This document shows positions 1-7,394 of a stretch of DNA of 17,957 nt, in pieces. Under the pieces are notes generated by a model. That model was not told where the DNA came from. It worked only from the letters and a program-made list of their open reading frames with translations, and did no database searches. The stretch comes from Fidelibacterota bacterium. Lineage in GTDB: Bacteria; Fidelibacterota; Fidelibacteria; Fidelibacterales; Fidelibacteraceae. How positions within the stretch are numbered: position 1 is the stretch's first letter; every line of letters begins with the position of its first letter. The stretch is taken from NCBI GenBank assembly GCA_016937825.1, contig JAFGVT010000050.1, positions 1 through 17,957 on the forward strand. Direction: 5' to 3'. The translations under genes were made by a program, and so were the position numbers.

Positions 1-340
1 CTACGACCTCCTGCTCGGCGAATTCTACGACGAGACCAAGACGGTGATCATTTCCACCCATCAGGTCGCCGAGATCGAGAATATCCTCCAGGATGTGATC
101 TTTATCGACGAGGGAAAGATCATCCTCCACGATGCGGTGGACGAACTGAAGGACAGGTGGCACATCTATGAGGTCAGGCGCGATCAGGCGAAGGCGCTGG
201 AACCGTACCATCCCCGCACACTGACAAACGGACTTGGACATGTGCGCGCCCTGGTGGAAGGAAGCATCGATCTGCCCGGGGCGAAGATGATCCTTCCCGG
301 ACTGTCGGATATATTCGTAGCCTTAACACAAAAGAACTAG
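1..340 (+). CDS. ABC-2 type transporter ATP-binding protein, C-terminal part
   Basis: Only the last ~112 codons are present; the reading frame is open from base 2 and the Walker A, signature and Walker B motifs lie off the left edge. Visible is the switch (H-loop) histidine in IISTHQV (His codon at 59-61). It is followed by DVIFIDEGKIILHDAVDEL, the typical strand and turn after the H-loop in drug- and peptide-exporting ABC-2 ATPases. The family energises export by an ABC-2 permease, and that permease begins 13 bases after this stop, so the two almost certainly form one complex at the cytoplasmic face of the inner membrane. The call rests on the C-terminal segment and the neighbour. Substrate unknown. 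Confidence 0.85.
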   Translation, partial: YDLLLGEFYDETKTVIISTHQVAEIENILQDVIFIDEGKIILHDAVDELKDRWHIYEVRRDQAKALEPYHPRTLTNGLGHVRALVEGSIDLPGAKMILPGLSDIFVALTQKN

Positions 341-353
341 AGCAGAGGATACC

Positions 354-1181
354 ATGTCTCACTTTATCACCTTAATCAAAACCGAATACCTCAAACGTAA
401 ACATTCCTACTGGATGCCGGTATGGATCATCGCGGGGATCGCTGCGATCGTGCTGATCGTCAGCGTGACGGCGGCGATCGTCCACTGGGAAGAGATCCAG
501 ATCGGATTCCTGAACATGGCCTTCGACTATGAGGATATTCAGGACGGCGTCAAGGTCGGTACCTTCGGCACCCTGGCTTTTATGGCCTTCATCTTCTTCA
601 TCTTCATGCTGATCAACGTCCAAAGCAGCCTGTCCAAAGAAAAAGAACTGGGCTGCGAGCTGTTCTACCGGTGCCAGCCGGTCAACATCTGGACATGCAC
701 GGCTTCCCGCTACCTGATGCATATCTTTGCGGGAGCGGTGCTACTTCTCGGGCTGGGCATCCTTGTCGCCCTGGTCACGTCCGTCGTATCCGCCTTTACC
801 GTGGGCGGGTTCTATCCCGGCTCCGCCTTAATGGGTGCTCTGCTGGGCGTGATCATCTACCTTAAGCTGTGCCTGGTGTTCGGAAGCCTGTACTTCTTCT
901 TTTCCACGGTGTTCAGGAACAACGCCTTCATCAAAGGCACCGCCGTACTGGGGATCATCGAACTGCTCTTTTATCTCATTGAGGAACTGCTGCGGAACAC
1001 CGTATCCCTGCCGAACATTTTTTCCGGCCTTATCGGACTTGCGGGGAATTTCAACGTTGACAGCGGTCTGACGCTGGGGGACGTTCTTGGCGATTACCGG
1101 CTGATCATCGCGTTCCTGTTCGCGGGAGCCTGTTATGCCGGCGGAACCCTGATCTACAAATACAAAACAAGCGAAGCATAG
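354..1181 (+). CDS. ABC-2 type transporter permease
   Basis: A 275-residue inner-membrane protein with about six hydrophobic segments (roughly residues 22-44, 70-90, 121-148, 159-185, 194-212 and 250-268). Between segments 2 and 3 lies a polar stretch (SLSKEKELGCELFYRCQPV, ~92-110). This is the position and style of the cytoplasmic ERE-like loop that ABC-2 permeases use to contact their ATPase. The start ATG follows AGAGGA at 344-349, 13 bases after the ATPase stop. It should pair with the upstream ATPase as an exporter. Nothing shows the cargo. The next two genes encode exported solenoid proteins, which could be partners or merely operon neighbours. The length is normal for a half-transporter permease. 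Confidence 0.85.
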   Translation: MSHFITLIKTEYLKRKHSYWMPVWIIAGIAAIVLIVSVTAAIVHWEEIQIGFLNMAFDYEDIQDGVKVGTFGTLAFMAFIFFIFMLINVQSSLSKEKELGCELFYRCQPVNIWTCTASRYLMHIFAGAVLLLGLGILVALVTSVVSAFTVGGFYPGSALMGALLGVIIYLKLCLVFGSLYFFFSTVFRNNAFIKGTAVLGIIELLFYLIEELLRNTVSLPNIFSGLIGLAGNFNVDSGLTLGDVLGDYRLIIAFLFAGACYAGGTLIYKYKTSEA

Positions 1182-1190
1182 GAAATCAAC

Positions 1191-2093
1191 ATGAAACGAA
1201 ACATTCGATTTGCCTTGTTGGCCATGATCGTGACGACCGGCAGCCTGCTGGCCCTGAACGTGACGGCAAGCGGCCCGATACAGAAAGAGGACATAGCGGT
1301 CACGCCCTTTACCCGGCTGGATGTCCGGACACAGTTTGACGTGTACCTGAGTCAGGGGGAAAAGGAGGACCTGGTCCTTGAAACCTACAAAAGCCTGAAG
1401 CCCTATGTGAAAGTTGAACAGAACGGGAGTACCCTGAATATCTTCCTGGACCGGAAGATCAATAACATCCACTGGATGGGGCAGGATCGGGTGCTGCGGG
1501 TATACGTTACGGTCAAGGAGCTTGAAAAGGTATCGCTTTCCGGCGCCTGCGACCTGTTCATGGAAACGGACCTGAAGGCCGGGGAATTCCGGATCGACGC
1601 CAGCGGTGCGAGCGACCTGAACATGAAAAAGATCAGCGCCCGGAAGATCAGCATCAACACCTCGGGAGCCAGCGACATGCGGGATGCGCAACTTGATGCT
1701 GAAGACATCTATGTGAATGCCAGCGGCGCCTCCGACGGAAACGTATCGCTTACCGCGGTCACAGCCCGGATCATCGCCTCGGGCTCTTCGGACTTCGACA
1801 TCACCGCCGATGTGGACAAGCTTCGCATCGATGCGCACGGATCCTCAAATTTTCATGCGCAGGGCCGTGCAGACGATCTGGTCCTGAATGTCAGCGGTTC
1901 TTCCGGCATGAAGGCGGCGGACCTGAAAACGGTCAACGCCGAAGTGGATGCCTCGGGCAGCAGCGACTGCCGCGTGCAGGTGAGCGGATTCCTGAAAGCC
2001 TCGAGTTCCGGCGCTTCGTCCATTTATTATACCGGGTCACCCAAGGAAACCTCGATCAGCGTTTCCGGCGTGGCTTCCGTAAAAAGCAAATGA
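1191..2093 (+). CDS. Exported DUF2807-type (GIN domain) beta-solenoid protein
   Basis: 300 residues with an N-terminal signal peptide (KRN, then a hydrophobic run 7-24, likely cut near TAS at 25-27) and no lipobox. From residue 116 to the end it is a ladder of short repeats centred on SGASD/SGSSD, with the glycine at 118, 139, 159, 179, 198, 217, 236, 256, 274 and 293. The steps are 18-21 residues, which fits a right-handed beta-helix of about ten rungs. This matches the DUF2807 family (putative autotransporter-adhesin head, GIN domain), whose biochemical role is not firmly established. The ATG is preceded by AGGAAA at 1180-1185, overlapping the permease stop. It is paralogous to the next gene, with serine/aspartate instead of valine at the rung corners. 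Likely periplasmic or surface exposed; function unknown. Confidence 0.8.
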   Translation: MKRNIRFALLAMIVTTGSLLALNVTASGPIQKEDIAVTPFTRLDVRTQFDVYLSQGEKEDLVLETYKSLKPYVKVEQNGSTLNIFLDRKINNIHWMGQDRVLRVYVTVKELEKVSLSGACDLFMETDLKAGEFRIDASGASDLNMKKISARKISINTSGASDMRDAQLDAEDIYVNASGASDGNVSLTAVTARIIASGSSDFDITADVDKLRIDAHGSSNFHAQGRADDLVLNVSGSSGMKAADLKTVNAEVDASGSSDCRVQVSGFLKASSSGASSIYYTGSPKETSISVSGVASVKSK

Positions 2094-2154
2094 TCCTTTG
2101 TAGAAGATATGTAGAATTGAAAAGTTAAAGAGTGAAAAATAATAAGGAACAAAA

Positions 2155-2976
2155 ATGAAGAAAATACTCTTTCCCCTGCTGATCGTCGTTTTCCTGTTCG
2201 GATGCAGCGTCGACACCGGCAAGATCCAGCGACTGGTCGTGACGGGTGACATCGTTTCGGAGCGCTACGAATTCGGATCGTTCACCGAGGTCATGATCGC
2301 CGGCCCGATGAGCGTTGTCCTGGACCAGACCCCGGGCAACCGGGCCGAGGTTGAAACCTACGAAAGCCTGATGGAGCTATTCCGGGCCGAGATCGTCGAA
2401 AACACCCTGGTCCTTTACATTCTGGACACGACCTCGACCTTCGAGTTTAACACCGAATCGGAACTCGGGGAGATCTCAAAGAACGCCCTGATCAGCGGAA
2501 GCAGGATCAAATGGCCGGACAACAAAAAGGTCCTGAACGTTCACCTTTTCGCTCCCGACGTGCAAAAGATCACGGTTGTCGGCGAGTGCGACATGAACAC
2601 GGCGCAGCCTTTCAGAGCCCCGGAACTCGAATTTGAAGTCGCGGGGGTGCTGCACCTGAACGCCGATCTGGAGGTGGAACGCTTCGGCGTAGAGATCGCC
2701 GGGGTCGCGAACCTTGAACTGCGCGGAAGCACCGAAGATTTTACGGTGGAGTGCGCCGGGGTGGGCACGATCAACGCCTTTGAATTCATTGCGGACAACG
2801 TGACAATGGATGTCGCCGGGGTGTGCAACGGCAGCGTCTATGCCCGCACAAGCATCGATGTCGAACTTGCCGGCATGGGCACCATCACCTACAAGGGCAG
2901 TCCGGGCTCGGTGAGTTTTGAGAAGGCAGGATTCGGCAAGATAAAACAGGCCGAGAGCGACGACACCGAAATATAG
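2155..2976 (+). CDS. DUF2807-like solenoid lipoprotein
   Basis: 273 residues with a lipoprotein signal peptide: MKKIL, a hydrophobic core, then LFGC with the lipidated cysteine at residue 17. The C-terminal half repeats an AGV motif at 18-21-residue spacing, with glycines at 143, 164, 183, 202, 222, 240 and 259. Both this protein and its upstream neighbour carry a GSP turn (Y-K/T-GSP) near the last rung, so they appear homologous, this one with about three fewer rungs. The N-terminal ~120 residues also resemble the neighbour (for example VETYESL against LETYKSL). The gene starts at the ATG preceded by TAAGGA at 2143-2148. The 61-base gap before it is AT-rich. Probably membrane-anchored in the periplasm; role unknown. 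Confidence 0.78.
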   Translation: MKKILFPLLIVVFLFGCSVDTGKIQRLVVTGDIVSERYEFGSFTEVMIAGPMSVVLDQTPGNRAEVETYESLMELFRAEIVENTLVLYILDTTSTFEFNTESELGEISKNALISGSRIKWPDNKKVLNVHLFAPDVQKITVVGECDMNTAQPFRAPELEFEVAGVLHLNADLEVERFGVEIAGVANLELRGSTEDFTVECAGVGTINAFEFIADNVTMDVAGVCNGSVYARTSIDVELAGMGTITYKGSPGSVSFEKAGFGKIKQAESDDTEI

Positions 2977-3001
2977 TTATCAGTTAATATTTTACATTGC
3001 G

Positions 3002-3008
3002 AGAGGTG
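3002..3008 (+). promoter_or_regulatory. Ribosome binding site deciding the TolC-family start
   Basis: AGAGGTG stands just before ATG 3012. A TTG codon at 2997 would give an in-frame start five codons earlier, but it has no Shine-Dalgarno sequence and would place charged residues before a clean signal peptide, so ATG 3012 is preferred. Confidence 0.65.
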
Positions 3009-3011
3009 ACA

Positions 3012-4238
3012 ATGAAGATCAAATCGACATTGATCTGGATATCAATGTTAGCGGGGACAGTCTTGTCCGCAGAAACGCTGACACTCGAAGCCTGCATTGA
3101 TATGGCCCGATCAAATAACCCTACAATCCGGCAGAAGGAGTTGTCCGCCGAGATCGCAAGATCTCAGGTGAAACAGTCCTACAGCGCGATCATGCCCGGG
3201 ATTTCCGTATCCTCCGGCGTGGGATCCTCCAGCCAGACAAGCTGGGACCTCAACACAAGCGTGGGGCTGAGCGCGGGGCTTACGCTGTACACGCCGGGAC
3301 TCTATTCCGGGATCAGATCCGCACAAATGAACAAGTCGGCGAATCAGGCCCTGTACGCCGGAGCGGCCAACGAGATCGTGAACCAGGTCCGCTCCCTGTA
3401 TTATAACATCTTAAGCACCCGGAAACTGATCGGGGTGTATGAAGAGAATATTACCGTCGCGGAAGAAAACCTGCGGAAAACCCGGGCCATGTACGCCATG
3501 CGGGTGATCACCGAATCAGACGTACTGAAATCCGAAGCCCAGAAGGGCGAATTCGAATCCCAGCTCCTGCTGCAGAAGCAATTATACGTCTCGTACCTGC
3601 GCAATCTCAGCGTGCTTCTGGGCAGGGAATCCGGCGATGAGTTCGACGTTGTGGACATCGACGTTGAACAGGTCCTGATCCCTCCCTACGAGGCGTCCCG
3701 CAAGGCCATGCTTGAACAGAACCCGGACCTTGCCGCCGCGCAGCTGCAGGAAGAGATCGGCAAAGTAAGGGTGAAGGCGTCAAAAGAAGCCTACCTGCCG
3801 AGCGTTTCGGGAAGTTACACCTATTCCGACGGCTTTGATCCTGCGGACACCCCCGTGAACTCCGTCGGACTGAATGCAAGCTGGACGCTCTTCAACGGAC
3901 TTTCCCGCCGGGAGAACGTGCAGCAGCAGAAGCTTCAGCTGGAGCAAACCCGCATCGGCGTGGACAATACGGTCCGCATGCTGGAGCAGCAGCTGCAGAA
4001 CTATTACACGCAATTTGAAACCTATACCGCCATGATCGATATCAGCGAACGCCGGCTGGTGTCGGCGCGGCGTGATTTCGAGATCGTCAATCAGCAGTAT
4101 GAACTGGGCAAAGTGACGATCCTGGAAAGAATGCAGGCGCATCTCAGCGTGCTGAGCGCCGAAAGCTCCCTCGTGGAAGCGCAGTATTCACGGAAGATCG
4201 TTGAATCCGGGATCCTGGCCTTAATCAATAACTTATAG
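3012..4238 (+). CDS. TolC-family outer membrane efflux protein
   Basis: 408 residues from ATG 3012. A signal peptide (MKIKSTLIWISML...VLSA) ends near residue 20, followed by LTLEACIDMARSNNPTIRQKE, the classic start of the outer membrane efflux protein repeat. Two long helical/coiled-coil halves follow, each with a beta segment. The second contains SVGLNASWTLFNGLSRRENVQQQK, the usual strand and turn before the second helical pair. The family forms a trimeric channel-tunnel through the outer membrane and periplasm that docks on an adaptor. The adaptor gene starts 8 bases downstream, so this protein probably provides the exit duct for the MacA/MacB-like system beside it. Length is normal (400-450). 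Confidence 0.9.
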   Translation: MKIKSTLIWISMLAGTVLSAETLTLEACIDMARSNNPTIRQKELSAEIARSQVKQSYSAIMPGISVSSGVGSSSQTSWDLNTSVGLSAGLTLYTPGLYSGIRSAQMNKSANQALYAGAANEIVNQVRSLYYNILSTRKLIGVYEENITVAEENLRKTRAMYAMRVITESDVLKSEAQKGEFESQLLLQKQLYVSYLRNLSVLLGRESGDEFDVVDIDVEQVLIPPYEASRKAMLEQNPDLAAAQLQEEIGKVRVKASKEAYLPSVSGSYTYSDGFDPADTPVNSVGLNASWTLFNGLSRRENVQQQKLQLEQTRIGVDNTVRMLEQQLQNYYTQFETYTAMIDISERRLVSARRDFEIVNQQYELGKVTILERMQAHLSVLSAESSLVEAQYSRKIVESGILALINNL

Positions 4239-4246
4239 GAACGAAA

Positions 4247-5425
4247 ATGAAGAAGAAACCTATTATCATTATTTCCATGGTGCTTGTCTTGGCGGTGTTC
4301 TTGTTCTTTGCACTTAAGCAGGACAATAAAAAATCCGTCGCGGTCCAAATGGAAAAAGTACGTCTGCACACCATCGAATCCAAGGTGTACGCGGCCGGTT
4401 ACGTACAGCCGGTCGTCAAGGTGAATATTTCCGCGAACGTCGCCGGCGAGATCATGGCGCTCTATGTCAAGGAAGGGCAGAACGTTAAAAAAGGCGAACT
4501 GCTTGCACAGCTTGACAAGGTCCGTTACGCCGCCGATGTGGATCAATCAAAATCCTACTACCGCTCATGCCTGTCCGCCAAGAACGTTGCCGAAAAAGAG
4601 TTCAGGCGCGTGAACGAACTCTATAAGGACAACAATTACAGCGAATCCCAGTACGACCAGGCCAAAGCCCAGTACGACCAGGCGGTGGCGACCCTGGAGC
4701 AGGCCGTCGCGCGCCTGGAACAGGCCGAGGACAACCTGCGGAAGACCACCCTGATCGCACCCATTGACGGCACCGTGATCGGACTTCAGAAAGAACAGGG
4801 CGAAATGGCCCTCGGATCCACCTTTCAGGCGGACGTTGTCATGACCGTTGCGGACCTTTCGGGAATGGAAGTGGAGGTTGACGTCAATGAAAACGATATC
4901 GTGCGCGTCAATGTCGGAGATTCGGTGGATATCGAGATCGACGCCATTGCGGAAAAGAAATTTCCCGGTATCGTCACCGAGATCTCCCAGCTGGCCTCCA
5001 CGAGCGGTGCGGGCACCCAGAACGCCATTACCAACTTCAAGGTAACCGTGAAAATGACCAGCATCCCCGACGAGATCCGTTCGGGCATGAACGCCACCGT
5101 GGAGATCCTGACCGACCGCATGGAAAATGTCGTCGCCATTCCGATCCGCGCCGTCACCGTGCGTCCCGAAGACAAGGTCCGGAAAGCGGCTCCTGCAACG
5201 ACGGGCAAACCCGAACTGCTCGAGATCGCCTTTGTCGTGGAATCCGACACCGTCCGGGCCGTTCCCCTCGAACTGGGCATCAACAGCGAAGACTATTTTG
5301 AAGTTATCTCCGGACTGGACACGAGCCAGGTCATCGTAAGCGGAAATCATCAGGCGCTGACATTCGATCTTCAGACCGGGACCGCCGTCAAGGACGCCAA
5401 CGACGTAAAGAAAAAGAAGAAATAA
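4247..5425 (+). CDS. MacA/HlyD-type periplasmic adaptor (membrane fusion) protein
   Basis: 392 residues. A single N-terminal membrane anchor (6-23) is followed by a biotinyl-lipoyl-like half (GYVQPVVKVNISANVAGEI, ~51-69, then VKEGQNVKKGELLAQLD, 74-90). An alpha-helical hairpin rich in AQYDQA and LEQA heptads spans ~95-165. The second lipoyl half is TTLIAPIDGTVIGLQKEQGE (~167-186), followed by beta-barrel and membrane-proximal domains. This is the standard order for MacA/RND-type adaptors. It would bridge the inner-membrane ABC permeases encoded downstream to the TolC-like channel encoded upstream. The C-terminus is lysine-rich (KKKKK). The closest functional analogue is MacA, but the substrate (drug, lipopeptide, toxin, lipoprotein) cannot be read from the sequence. 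Confidence 0.9.
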   Translation: MKKKPIIIISMVLVLAVFLFFALKQDNKKSVAVQMEKVRLHTIESKVYAAGYVQPVVKVNISANVAGEIMALYVKEGQNVKKGELLAQLDKVRYAADVDQSKSYYRSCLSAKNVAEKEFRRVNELYKDNNYSESQYDQAKAQYDQAVATLEQAVARLEQAEDNLRKTTLIAPIDGTVIGLQKEQGEMALGSTFQADVVMTVADLSGMEVEVDVNENDIVRVNVGDSVDIEIDAIAEKKFPGIVTEISQLASTSGAGTQNAITNFKVTVKMTSIPDEIRSGMNATVEILTDRMENVVAIPIRAVTVRPEDKVRKAAPATTGKPELLEIAFVVESDTVRAVPLELGINSEDYFEVISGLDTSQVIVSGNHQALTFDLQTGTAVKDANDVKKKKK

Positions 5426-5451
5426 ATTTCTTTGATAAAAAAGGAAGACCT

Positions 5452-6159
5452 ATGTCTTTATTAAAATTGCGCAACATCGCCCGCACCTACCGTATCGGAA
5501 AGGTGGATGTTCATGCCCTGAACGGCGTGGATGTCGATGTGAAAAAGAACGAGTATCTTTCCATCATGGGACCTTCGGGAAGCGGGAAATCCACCCTGAT
5601 GAATATCATCGGCTGTCTGGACACCCCCACGCGGGGATCCTATGATCTGGACGGGATATCCATTCACAAGGAAAACCACGATGTTTCCGATACGGCCACG
5701 GACGACCAGCTTGCCTTTATCCGGAACCAGAAGATCGGCTTCGTGTTCCAGACCTTCAATCTGCTTCCGCGCATGACCGCCCTGCACAACGTCGAGCTTC
5801 CCCTGATCTATGCCGGGGTTCCCAAACAGGAACGCCTGGAGCGCGCCAAAGCCGCGCTGGAGCAGGTTCAGCTGGCAGACCGCATGCATCACCGGCCGAA
5901 CGAACTGTCCGGCGGGCAGCGTCAGCGCGTGGCGGTCGCCCGGGCGCTGGTGAACCATCCGTCCATTATCCTTGCGGACGAACCGACGGGAAATCTGGAC
6001 AGCAAGACCGGGAATGACATCATGGACCTGATCACCCAGCTGCACGAACAGGGCAATACCATCATACTGGTGACGCATGAACCGGATATTGCGAACCGTG
6101 CGAACCGCGTGATCCACATGCTGGATGGAAAAATCAACCAAGACAACATAAAGAAATAA
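5452..6159 (+). CDS. MacB/LolD-type ABC transporter ATP-binding protein
   Basis: 235 residues and a complete nucleotide-binding domain: Walker A GPSGSGKST at 40-48, Q-loop Gln100 in VFQTFNLLP, signature LSGGQRQR at 152-159, Walker B IILADEP at 172-178 followed by TGNLD, and H-loop His209 in VTHE. LSGGQRQRVAVARAL and DEPTGNLDS are diagnostic of the MacB/LolD/FtsE subfamily, which powers mechanotransmission through FtsX-like permeases rather than classical transmembrane passage. A Shine-Dalgarno AAGGAAG lies just upstream of the ATG. Two permease genes follow immediately (the first after 3 bases), so one ATPase dimer probably serves both. The ATPase is a separate polypeptide, unlike E. coli MacB where it is fused to the permease. 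Confidence 0.93.
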   Translation: MSLLKLRNIARTYRIGKVDVHALNGVDVDVKKNEYLSIMGPSGSGKSTLMNIIGCLDTPTRGSYDLDGISIHKENHDVSDTATDDQLAFIRNQKIGFVFQTFNLLPRMTALHNVELPLIYAGVPKQERLERAKAALEQVQLADRMHHRPNELSGGQRQRVAVARALVNHPSIILADEPTGNLDSKTGNDIMDLITQLHEQGNTIILVTHEPDIANRANRVIHMLDGKINQDNIKK

Positions 6160-6162
6160 GCC

Positions 6163-7386
6163 ATGCTGAATCAACTATATGAAAGTATCATGATCGGGTT
6201 CAAGGCGGTTTTTCAGAACAAGGGACGCGCCTTCCTGACCATGCTGGGGATCATTATCGGCATTCTCTCGGTCAGTCTGATGGGAACGGCGATCAACGGC
6301 ATCGACCGCGTTTTCAACGACACCCTCGGCATGTTCGGGGAAGATGTTCTCTATCTGCAGCAGTTTCCCTGGTTCATGGGTGATGCGGAATGGTGGGAGT
6401 TCCGCAACCGTCCCCGCATCCAGGAAGAATATGCCGAAAAGATCGCGGAACGTTCGGAATCGATCTCTTTTGCCAGCGTTGAAACGAACAGGCGGGTGAC
6501 GCTTTCCTATAAGGACAATTCAAGCGAAGGTGTCGAGCTGAAATGCGCGAGCTGGCAGTCCGCCTACATCGATGCCGCAAAGATCGACAGAGGCCGCTAT
6601 TTTACCCAGCTGGAGGATGAACATGCCTCCCGGGTCATCATTATCGGTTCCGAAGTCAAAAAACTGCTCTATCCGAACATCGACGACCCCAGCGGGCTGA
6701 AGATCAAGGTGAACGGGCTGAGCTTCAAGATCATCGGCGTTTTTGCCGAACAGGGAAAGGTCCTCGGCCTGTTCAGTGTGGACAATATGGCCGTGATCCC
6801 CTACGAGACCAGCAAAGCCCTTTTCGGACGAGGCTGGTGGATCTCCATCCCGCTCAAGCTCCGCGAAGGGGTGGACAAGGAATACGCCGTTGAAGAAGTC
6901 CGTAACATTACCCGTGGCCTGCGCGGCCTGCGTCCCCTGGAGCCCGACAATTTTGCGATCAATCAGCAGGAAGCCATGGCCGATCAGCTGAAAAAGATCA
7001 AATCCAGCATCGCGATCGTCGGGATCGGTATCGCCGCGCTGTCCCTGCTCGTCGGCGGGATCGGCATTATGAACATCATGTTCGTCAGCGTTAAGGAACG
7101 GACGAAGGAGATCGGCATCCGGAAAGCGCTGGGCGCGAAGCGCTGGGTCATTCTTATCCAGTTCCTCTTTGAGGCGGTGATCATCGCGCTGGTCGGAGGA
7201 CTGATCGGACTTGGCCTTACCACCCTGCTGGTAGGACTGATCAACAAGATATTCGTTGCGAGCATGTCCTTCGGGCTTGTGATTATCGCCCTGTGCGTGT
7301 CCATCGGCGTCGGGATCGTCTCCGGCATCGTACCGGCCAGCCAGGCCTCGCGCCTTGACCCGATCGAAGCCATGCGCTATGAATAG
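6163..7386 (+). CDS. MacB-type ABC permease (MacB periplasmic core plus FtsX domain), first copy
   Basis: 407 residues. An amphipathic start is followed by TM1 (~22-46, RAFLTMLGIIIGILSVSLM). A large periplasmic MacB_PCD-type domain (~50-270) comes next, then three C-terminal membrane segments (~280-306, 330-356, 366-393). The FtsX hallmarks are present: GGIGIMNIMFVSVKERTKEIGIRKALGAKRW, then a C-terminal ASRLDPIEAMRYE. The gene starts 3 bases after the ATPase stop with no convincing Shine-Dalgarno, suggesting translational coupling. It likely pairs with the next permease and the upstream ATPase and adaptor in a tripartite exporter with the TolC-like duct. An unusually tryptophan-rich patch (QQFPWFMGDAEWWEF, ~66-80) sits early in the periplasmic domain. 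Confidence 0.9.
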   Translation: MLNQLYESIMIGFKAVFQNKGRAFLTMLGIIIGILSVSLMGTAINGIDRVFNDTLGMFGEDVLYLQQFPWFMGDAEWWEFRNRPRIQEEYAEKIAERSESISFASVETNRRVTLSYKDNSSEGVELKCASWQSAYIDAAKIDRGRYFTQLEDEHASRVIIIGSEVKKLLYPNIDDPSGLKIKVNGLSFKIIGVFAEQGKVLGLFSVDNMAVIPYETSKALFGRGWWISIPLKLREGVDKEYAVEEVRNITRGLRGLRPLEPDNFAINQQEAMADQLKKIKSSIAIVGIGIAALSLLVGGIGIMNIMFVSVKERTKEIGIRKALGAKRWVILIQFLFEAVIIALVGGLIGLGLTTLLVGLINKIFVASMSFGLVIIALCVSIGVGIVSGIVPASQASRLDPIEAMRYE

Positions 7387-7390
7387 GAGG
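7385..7390 (+). promoter_or_regulatory. Shine-Dalgarno AGGAGG overlapping a stop codon
   Basis: AGGAGG begins within the TAG stop of the first permease and lies 4 bases before a GTG (7395). This is the best ribosome binding site in the operon and it fixes GTG as the start of the second permease. Confidence 0.75.
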
Positions 7391-7394
7391 CACT

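Noticed and set aside
828..1838. A long leftward open frame (336 codons) opposite the permease and first solenoid gene
   Set aside because: It spans two well-supported rightward genes and their junction, and its His/Asp/Gly/Val-rich product looks like an antisense reading of GC-rich codons with no recognisable domain or ribosome binding site.
2117..2145. TTGAAA and TAATAA with a 17-base spacer upstream of the solenoid lipoprotein gene
   Set aside because: The -10 would overlap the ribosome binding site and place the transcript start almost on the ATG; the match is probably a by-product of the AT-rich gap.
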